From: Planctomycetia bacterium
GTDB lineage: Bacteria > Planctomycetota > Planctomycetia > Pirellulales > JACPPG01
DNA: 64,000 bases
Assembly (NCBI GenBank): GCA_016191115.1
Contig: JACPPG010000064.1
Location: 45,262-109,261, forward strand
Reading direction: 5' to 3'
Below the pieces are notes generated by a model. That model saw only the letters and a list, made by a program, of their open reading frames with translations, was not told where the DNA came from and ran no database searches. Numbering within the stretch: position 1 is the first letter of the stretch; each line of letters starts with the position of its first letter. Shown piece by piece: positions 60,867-64,000 of the stretch. Made by a program: the position numbers and the translations under genes.

Positions 60867-62372
60867 TTGAATGCTCCTGGGGTGAACGAGGAGCATCGGC
60901 GATGGCCAAGCGGCGACGGGATGACGGCAAGCGGCGGGTGTGGCGCGGAGTGGTGGCGCGGCAGCAGCGTTAGCGGGCTGTCGATCCGGGCCTTCTGTCG
61001 CCAGGAAGATGTTCCGAGCCGGCGTTCGTTTACCTACGACGCCGTCGGCAACCGGATTAAGGGTGTCGGCGCCGGGGTCGACACCTACACCTACGACGCC
61101 GGCAACCAGAGCCAAAAACGGCAGGAAAGCGGCGGTTTCGGCACCACCACCTTCACCTTCGACGCGGCCGGCAACCGGATCGCGGACCGCAACACCACCC
61201 TCAACTTCCGCACCACCTTTACGTGGGATGCCGAGAACCGCATGACGGGGATGAACTTCGTCGCTGCCGGCTCGTTGCGGATGCGGTACACGCACGTCTA
61301 TAATGGAGACACCCAGCGGGTCGAGCGGAACCAACTCTCGGGCGTCACCGGCAGGCGCTTCATCTGGGACGGCCAGAACGTCTTGATGGAGACCGACACC
61401 GGCAACACGACCCAGGCGGTCTACACCCTCGATCCGCAGTTGTACGGCAACCTGGTCAGCATGCGGCAGGCGGCGACCAGCTACTACCACTACGACGGGC
61501 TGGGCTCCACCGAACGACTGACCAATGCCAGCCAGACCACCACCGACACTTATTCGTATCCGGCCTTTGGATCGCGAGGAAGCCCAGACAAGTCCAGCAC
61601 AACCACTAACCCCTACCGCTGGCTGGGACTTATCGGCTACCAGACGGACGGACCACGAACCGTCAGCGGCGACCCCCCACTCTACGTCAGGGCACGAGAC
61701 TACGACTACTTCACCGCCCGGTGGATGAGCGTCGATCTGATCAAAACCGGCGACTGGAACTTGTATCGGTATGTCGCTAATAATCCGCTCGCACTCACCG
61801 ATCCAAGCGGGCTCGATCAGAAGAAGGCACCTCCCAAGAGAGCTCCGACGGGCTGCGACAGCCTGTTTCCCTTCCCTCTCGACGAGCCCAACCCGTTTGA
61901 AAGCAAGGGGGCTATTGACTGCATTCTTGCATGCACGCGGGCATATGATCCCAAGAAAGGAACACCCCTGAAGAAGGACGACCCTCCGACAATGGCAGAG
62001 TGCATCGCGAAGTGCGTCGGAGACGAGAGAGAGAAAAAACTACGGGAACAGGGCGCATCGTGGTTGGCTGGCTACCTTTGCTGCACGACCCGTTTGCCCC
62101 CCAATTCGCGAGGAGGTGGGCTCGACCCATGCAAATGTGGAAAGAAGGGTCCTTGCTGCAGGCCGCAAGGTATGAAGCTAGAAGATCTCCAACGCGAGTT
62201 CAAGACCCAAAACCAATGTAACGATTGTTGCGACTGGCGACAGTGCTTCGACCAGATCTACAATACCCTGATAACACTTGCAAAGTTCAAAAAAGAAAAG
62301 GGGATCCCGTCAACTGACGATCCCGCGACGCCTTGGAGGAACTGTCTAACTACTTGTCTGAACTCGTTATAG
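60867..62372 (+). CDS. Rhs-core fragment with cysteine-rich C-terminal tip
   Basis: A 501-codon frame (TTG start) that is chimeric. Residues 1-50 come from an out-of-frame IS66 tnpA remnant. From FTYDAVGNRIKG (about 55) it has YD repeats (FTWDAENRMTG, YYHYDGLGSTERL) and then the Rhs core end RARDYDYFTARWMS...NLYRYVANNPLALTDPSG (to about 315). The last 185 residues are unrelated to the core, lower in GC, and hold 17 cysteines in pairs (CC, CKC, CNDCC). In full Rhs proteins this position is the variable toxin tip. The usual 1000-residue N-terminal shell and any secretion signal are missing, so export is doubtful. Confidence 0.7.
   Translation: MNAPGVNEEHRRWPSGDGMTASGGCGAEWWRGSSVSGLSIRAFCRQEDVPSRRSFTYDAVGNRIKGVGAGVDTYTYDAGNQSQKRQESGGFGTTTFTFDAAGNRIADRNTTLNFRTTFTWDAENRMTGMNFVAAGSLRMRYTHVYNGDTQRVERNQLSGVTGRRFIWDGQNVLMETDTGNTTQAVYTLDPQLYGNLVSMRQAATSYYHYDGLGSTERLTNASQTTTDTYSYPAFGSRGSPDKSSTTTNPYRWLGLIGYQTDGPRTVSGDPPLYVRARDYDYFTARWMSVDLIKTGDWNLYRYVANNPLALTDPSGLDQKKAPPKRAPTGCDSLFPFPLDEPNPFESKGAIDCILACTRAYDPKKGTPLKKDDPPTMAECIAKCVGDEREKKLREQGASWLAGYLCCTTRLPPNSRGGGLDPCKCGKKGPCCRPQGMKLEDLQREFKTQNQCNDCCDWRQCFDQIYNTLITLAKFKKEKGIPSTDDPATPWRNCLTTCLNSL
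60902..61019 (+). pseudogene. IS66 accessory protein (TnpA-like) N-terminal remnant
   Basis: ATG at 60902 opens MAKRRRDDGKRRVWRGVVAR and stops after QQR. One base on, in the next frame, the text continues SGLSIRAFCRQEDVP, the well-known IS66 TnpA helix-turn-helix opening. A single-base shift therefore splits the remnant, which is then cut off at about 61015 by the Rhs sequence. Confidence 0.6.
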
Positions 62373-62504
62373 TAAGAATGTCGATGCGTTCAGAAGCTTG
62401 CATGCCTGCTGATCCACCTGCAAATAATCGTGCCATATTGCGGGTGTAGTAGTGGCACATCGCGGAATCTATACCTTGGGCCTATCGTGTGGGCGTGTCG
62501 CACC

Positions 62505-63551
62505 ATGATCGCGCGGACTCCTCGAAACCGCCTTCTGAAGTATGGGCTTCGGAGCTTGTTTGTCGCGCAATGCCTTGCCGCGATTATCTTGTGCGTCATA
62601 GTGGCTCAGGCCCATCGGCAAAGAAGTGCTGTCCGTACGATCGAAGCAGCCGGCGGGTCCGCATCGTACGACGTCCAAGGCGCTGACGAGGAGACAGGGA
62701 CGTTGCGGCAATGGCTGCAGCAATCGATGGGGGTGGACTATTTTGCCACGGTTGTCGCTGCAAACGTCGAGGGATGCGACGGAGTACGAGCGTTGTCCAA
62801 CCTGCCTCGCGTGCGACATGTTACCATTCGCGCGCTCCCGGAAGGTGTGGGCTGCCTGAGCGAGATGGGAGTACATGGCGCATTGAAGTCGTTATTTGTC
62901 GATGCACCATTGGACAACGACGCGCTTCGGTTCATCGGTAAGCAGCACGGCCTTGAAAGGTTGCATCTTCAGGGCAAGGCGATCGACGATAACGGGATCA
63001 TGCATCTTCGTCACCTCAGTAAGTTGACAGAACTCTTCATTCAGGACTCTCGCGTCACGGGTACTGCGTTCGCCTCGCCCGGGATGTTTCCGTCACTTAC
63101 CGGTCTCACGATACAGCCATGTCTCGTCGATGATATCGGAATGCGCCATATTGCGGGGATAGGGAGCCTTAAGGCCATTGCTCTCGTCTCGGACAAGATA
63201 TCGGACCAGGGAATGTCTGAGATAGCCGAGCTGGCAAATCTACAATTGCTTTGCATAGGTGGCCGAAATGTTACCGACGCTGGTATAGCGGTGGTTCAAT
63301 CCCTTCCGCGTCTTCGGACGCTGCTGATCGATGGACCGGCCGCATCCGACGCATCGATGGTGCACGTCGCTCGACTGCAAAACGTCGAGCGACTGGGACT
63401 TGAGCGGGGGCCACTGACCGATTGTGGCCTTGAGGCTCTGAAGAATCTGCCAAAGCTTACGAGGCTCATCCTACATGACACGTCCGTAACGCCTGCCGGC
63501 GTTCAAGAGTTTCGTAAGCATGTCCCTCGGTGCATAGTCCTCGATGAGTGA
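62505..63551 (+). CDS. Membrane-anchored leucine-rich repeat protein
   Basis: A 348-residue protein starting MIARTPRNRLLKYGLRSLFV. One N-terminal membrane anchor (about 17-38), then IEAAGGSASYD, a stretch common at the base of planctomycete LRR proteins. Residues 90-345 hold about ten degenerate LRRs of 23-24 residues (LERLHLQGKAIDDNGIMHL, LTELFIQDSRVTG, LRTLLIDGPAASDASMVHV). Low GC compared with the rest of the window. It lies 132 bases after the Rhs fragment on the same strand; whether it is functionally linked is unknown. Confidence 0.75.
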   Translation: MIARTPRNRLLKYGLRSLFVAQCLAAIILCVIVAQAHRQRSAVRTIEAAGGSASYDVQGADEETGTLRQWLQQSMGVDYFATVVAANVEGCDGVRALSNLPRVRHVTIRALPEGVGCLSEMGVHGALKSLFVDAPLDNDALRFIGKQHGLERLHLQGKAIDDNGIMHLRHLSKLTELFIQDSRVTGTAFASPGMFPSLTGLTIQPCLVDDIGMRHIAGIGSLKAIALVSDKISDQGMSEIAELANLQLLCIGGRNVTDAGIAVVQSLPRLRTLLIDGPAASDASMVHVARLQNVERLGLERGPLTDCGLEALKNLPKLTRLILHDTSVTPAGVQEFRKHVPRCIVLDE

Positions 63552-63691
63552 GCGCGCACGTCGATTTTCAAAGGGACTCGTGGATCGTGATTGCAAGCCA
63601 ATCGTTCACGACCAACGTTGCTGGCCGGTTCACCTGCGCGTTCGATGCCACGGCCCACACGATCCAGGCGGTCAATCCTCAGAGGACGTAA
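63548..63691 (+). CDS. Short open frame coupled to the LRR gene
   Basis: A 47-residue frame with a GTG start overlapping the LRR stop (GTGA). It reads VSAHVDFQRDSWIVIASQSF and ends VNPQRT, with its TAA inside the second IS66-type terminal sequence. It may be the surviving part of a longer gene cut by an insertion. No family recognised. Confidence 0.2.
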   Translation: MSAHVDFQRDSWIVIASQSFTTNVAGRFTCAFDATAHTIQAVNPQRT

Positions 63692-63708
63692 CCGTTTAGC
63701 GAACTGCA
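63688..63708 (+). mobile_element. IS66-type terminal sequence, right copy
   Basis: GTAACCGTTTAGCGAACTGC followed by A, matching the copy at 60827 in the same orientation except at two adjacent bases. No transposase follows, so it is a solo end. Confidence 0.45.
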
Positions 63709-63895
63709 CATGCGATTGAGCTAGAGCCTATCCAATTACTGAACATGCGGCCACTGGCACGTGGCGTGCATTGTGGGGAGGCAATCTCTCACAAATTGAA
63801 CGGAGGTGTCGCCAATGGCCACGGGTGGTGCGTCAAAGTTTCACGATTTCCGACGCCTTCTGGAGCTATTGCAATAAGTTGTGGATGGGGAATTT

Positions 63896-64000
63896 TCAGG
63901 CGGCGGTTTCTTGGGGTTTGATTCCGTCGATGAATTGAGCTCCGGCGATCACGTCTGCTAGTAGCTGTGAACCGTTCAACAGCCGCCATCTTTTGGAGGC
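63896..64000 (-). mobile_element. IS256-like transposase, C-terminal 34 residues (runs off the window)
   Basis: On the minus strand the frame entering from the right edge reads SKRWRLLNGSQLLADVIAG then AQFIDGIKPQETAA and stops at 63896-63898. The W..LNG...L..VI.G..F.DGI pattern is typical of the end of IS256 (mutator-type) transposases. The N-terminal bulk lies outside. Bases 63709-63895 between this and the IS66 end hold no other supported gene and probably include the IS terminus. Confidence 0.5.

Noticed and set aside
63815..63877. Small + strand frame with GGAGG upstream (MATGGASKFHDF)
   Set aside because: Only 20 codons, and it lies in the probable terminus of the IS256-like element.
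1..64000. CRISPR array
   Set aside because: No regularly spaced direct repeats were seen; all repeats are palindromic, dispersed and irregularly spaced, and no cas gene is present.

Overview
This is a GC-rich bacterial chromosome segment. Its gene families point to the phylum Planctomycetota, probably a Pirellula-like lineage. The markers are two Tat-type DUF1501 proteins, two PEP-CTERM proteins, a planctomycete-style redoxin/cytochrome c/PHM-like secreted protein, a leucine-rich-repeat protein with an N-terminal anchor, and many short intergenic inverted repeats shared between unrelated loci. The assignment rests on recognised families, not on rRNA, which is absent here.

Layout. 0-10 kb: the 3' end of pyrK, a DUF962 protein, a family-4-like uracil-DNA glycosylase, a secreted DUF4198-type protein followed by an rph (RNase PH) fragment, a two-gene B12-dependent acyl-CoA mutase, thiC, and a Gfo/Idh/MocA oxidoreductase. 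10-16 kb: a minus-strand rimO-pgsA-CPBP protease run, a divergent ImmA/IrrE gene with a clear promoter and palindromic operator, and an HTH-EIIA gene with a degenerate receiver-domain gene. 16-28 kb: a peptidoglycan/division cluster, murE-murF-mraY-murG-[AAA ATPase on the opposite strand]-murC-murB-ddl-ftsQ, lacking murD, ftsW, ftsI and ftsZ. 28-35 kb: csrA, an aminotransferase, an isochorismatase-fold hydrolase, and a three-subunit molybdenum hydroxylase with a MoaD-like gene. 35-46 kb: an Mg2+ P-type ATPase, a redoxin-cytochrome-PHM protein fused to a GAF-like domain, a globin-coupled histidine kinase followed by two cytochrome c'-like genes, and two DUF1501 genes. 46-55 kb: a very large multi-pass membrane protein, then pspA, an unknown gene, a membrane histidine kinase and a sigma-54 response regulator. 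55-64 kb: a membrane protein, YceI, PEP-CTERM genes, a NUDIX-MBL fusion, then a lower-GC mobile region with an Rhs-core fragment fused to an IS66 tnpA remnant, an LRR gene and the end of an IS256-like transposase.

How the genes work together. The mur genes supply UDP-MurNAc-pentapeptide and lipid I/II synthesis, with a meso-diaminopimelate signature in MurE. This supports a genuine peptidoglycan wall despite an unconventional division gene set. The PspA, kinase and enhancer-binding regulator genes overlap or abut and look like one envelope-stress operon. The globin kinase and cytochrome c' genes form a plausible haem/NO module.

The most striking non-coding signal is a MITE-like, hairpin-forming element of about 140-157 bp present six times in 64 kb. 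Several other small palindromic repeat families occur with it, some reaching into gene ends. No rRNA, CRISPR array, convincing tRNA or intrinsic terminator with a T-run was found.
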